This document shows, piece by piece, positions 63,110 through 64,000 of a stretch of DNA of 64,000 nt. Made by a program: the position numbers and the translations under genes. The notes beneath the pieces were generated by a model. That model saw only the letters and a program-made list of their open reading frames with translations, was not told where the DNA came from and did not search any database. Every line of letters starts with the position of its first letter. Position 1 is the first letter of the stretch. The stretch comes from Rufibacter hautae (GTDB lineage Bacteria > Bacteroidota > Bacteroidia > Cytophagales > Hymenobacteraceae), in assembly GCF_008271695.1 (NCBI RefSeq), contig NZ_VKKY01000003.1, positions 1,240,001-1,304,000 on the forward strand. The letters run 5' to 3'.

Positions 63110-64000
63110 TTACTTCTCAATCACTTTGATCAAGGTATTGGCAGCAATACGGTCACTTAACTGCATGCCGTTCAGAATGGCCATTTCATCGAAGCGTTTG
63201 CTGGGCACATTGTACGATTGCAGCACCTGTGACAAGGTTCCGGCGGTACGCACGGTTTTGATGCGCACTACTTCCGGTTTGCGGTTGATTTTCTCCTGAT
63301 CGGTGAGTTGCCGGAAGTTGGTTGCCGTGGCACTAAACGCCGGGAAGTAGGTATTGAAATCAGTAGCTGCGGTCACCCCGGTGATGTTGTAGATGTTGCC
63401 GCCGTACTGGATAAAGTAGCTCAGCGCTTGAATTGGAGGAGTTTGTTGTTGCTGGGCTTGCTGCTGCTGTTGCTGTTGTTGTGGCGCCTGTTGCGAAATT
63501 ACCGCCAGGGCAGGTAAACCGTTTACCGTTACCTGTTTAGATTCCAAGGCTTGCAATTGGTTGTCGGTGAGCATTTTCTGGGCCGCGGCCTCCAGGGAAG
63601 TGCCCTGAGCCAGGCGCAGGAACATCATCGCCTTCCCATCTGCTGGGGCCATCTGTACCTGTTGCGGAGAGTTCTGGTGTTTCCAGCCGGCTGGGATCGG
63701 GAACTGGAACTTCAGTTCTGGGTGATAGAAGATGCTATTCTCCACGAAGCCTTGTTTTGGGTCTTCGCCGTAGATCAGGCCCTCCAGCATTCTCAGGTAA
63801 CTGTCTCTGCCTTCCTTCAGGTTGGTAGCGCTTGTTTTCTGCTTCCACTGATCGGCGAGTTGGTGCACGGTGGTATAACGGTTGGCCGGGTCTGGGTGCG
63901 TAGATTGCCACTCCGGAATCTGGCCCTGGCCACTTTGCTCGGTTTGCCGTTGCAGAGTTTGGAAGAAATCGGCCATGTGGCTGGCATCATATCCTATCTT
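63110..64000 (-). CDS. C-terminal part of an M48-type metalloprotease-like protein, 5' end beyond the window
   Basis: The frame is open to the right edge (KIGYDASHMADFFQTLQRQ...), so the ATG at 63976 is internal. GYDASHM-FF-L followed by STHPDPANR is the C-terminal signature of M48 peptidases; the HEXXH motif should lie upstream. After it come about 230 residues with a beta-rich domain, a glutamine-rich stretch (residues about 165-185 from the internal ATG) and a C-terminal motif PEVVRIKTVRTAGTLSQVLQ resembling LysM or SPOR-like add-ons of such proteases. Periplasmic proteolysis is likely. The Gln-rich run is encoded by repeated CAG/CAA codons. Confidence 0.8.
   Translation of the reverse strand, partial: KIGYDASHMADFFQTLQRQTEQSGQGQIPEWQSTHPDPANRYTTVHQLADQWKQKTSATNLKEGRDSYLRMLEGLIYGEDPKQGFVENSIFYHPELKFQFPIPAGWKHQNSPQQVQMAPADGKAMMFLRLAQGTSLEAAAQKMLTDNQLQALESKQVTVNGLPALAVISQQAPQQQQQQQQAQQQQTPPIQALSYFIQYGGNIYNITGVTAATDFNTYFPAFSATATNFRQLTDQEKINRKPEVVRIKTVRTAGTLSQVLQSYNVPSKRFDEMAILNGMQLSDRIAANTLIKVIEK

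Overview
The window reads as chromosomal DNA from a member of the Bacteroidota, most likely family Hymenobacteraceae (Rufibacter, Nibribacter or Pontibacter type). This rests on the SusC/SusD pair, the Bacteroidetes-style ketol-acid reductoisomerase, a YpdA-type reductase, the rarity of Shine-Dalgarno sequences, moderate GC and many short palindromic intergenic repeats. The genus is inferred, not proven. No rRNA, tRNA, CRISPR array, phage or intact insertion sequence was seen. Both ends cut a gene: gltD at the left and an M48-like protease at the right.

Layout. 1-5247 (minus): gltB-gltD glutamate synthase, with TAATG coupling. 5664-12550 (minus): a tetR-tolC-MFP-RND efflux operon with a candidate operator, followed by a small membrane protein. 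12873-18491: a YpdA-like reductase (minus), a FUSC membrane protein, a GAF protein, and a Panacea-domain gene overlapping a small membrane-protein gene, which is a candidate toxin-antitoxin pair. 18642-24700: single genes (DUF4394 lipoprotein, SRPBCC protein, methyltransferase, GH43 enzyme, VOC protein, a decayed DinB/MDMPI pseudogene, a small lipoprotein). 24870-37762: a helical-repeat protein, then a branched-chain amino acid superlocus leuA, leuCDB, ilvD, ilvB, ilvN, ilvC, ilvA. A short reading frame rich in Val/Ile/Leu codons followed by a terminator precedes ilvD and looks like a transcription attenuator. 38530-46334: SusC, SusD, a glycerophosphodiester phosphodiesterase and a calcineurin-like phosphoesterase, suggesting import and breakdown of a phosphodiester compound. 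46506-50540: a ModF-like double ABC ATPase, two diverged paralogous envelope genes and a conserved unknown gene. Between the paralogs lies a fossil junction fusing the 3' ends of the two outer genes. 50732-54788: PKD/Kelch lipoprotein, tyrA, small GNAT protein, and a CvpA-CAP fusion. 54931-62939: a His-rich secreted protein, a secreted aspartoacylase-like protein, a siderophore-type TonB receptor, and an ABC transporter with two large permeases, possibly one metal or metallophore system.

The most distinctive features are: (1) the fossil duplication junction at 48955-49097; (2) the candidate ilv leader peptide and attenuator at 31005-31125; (3) the Panacea/small-membrane-protein pair; (4) a family of degenerate palindromes built on a TTTTAG-G/C-TGTTTT...AAAACA-G/C-CTAAAA pattern found in many intergenic gaps; and (5) two other repeat classes, including a 160-bp element with perfect 30-bp terminal inverted repeats.
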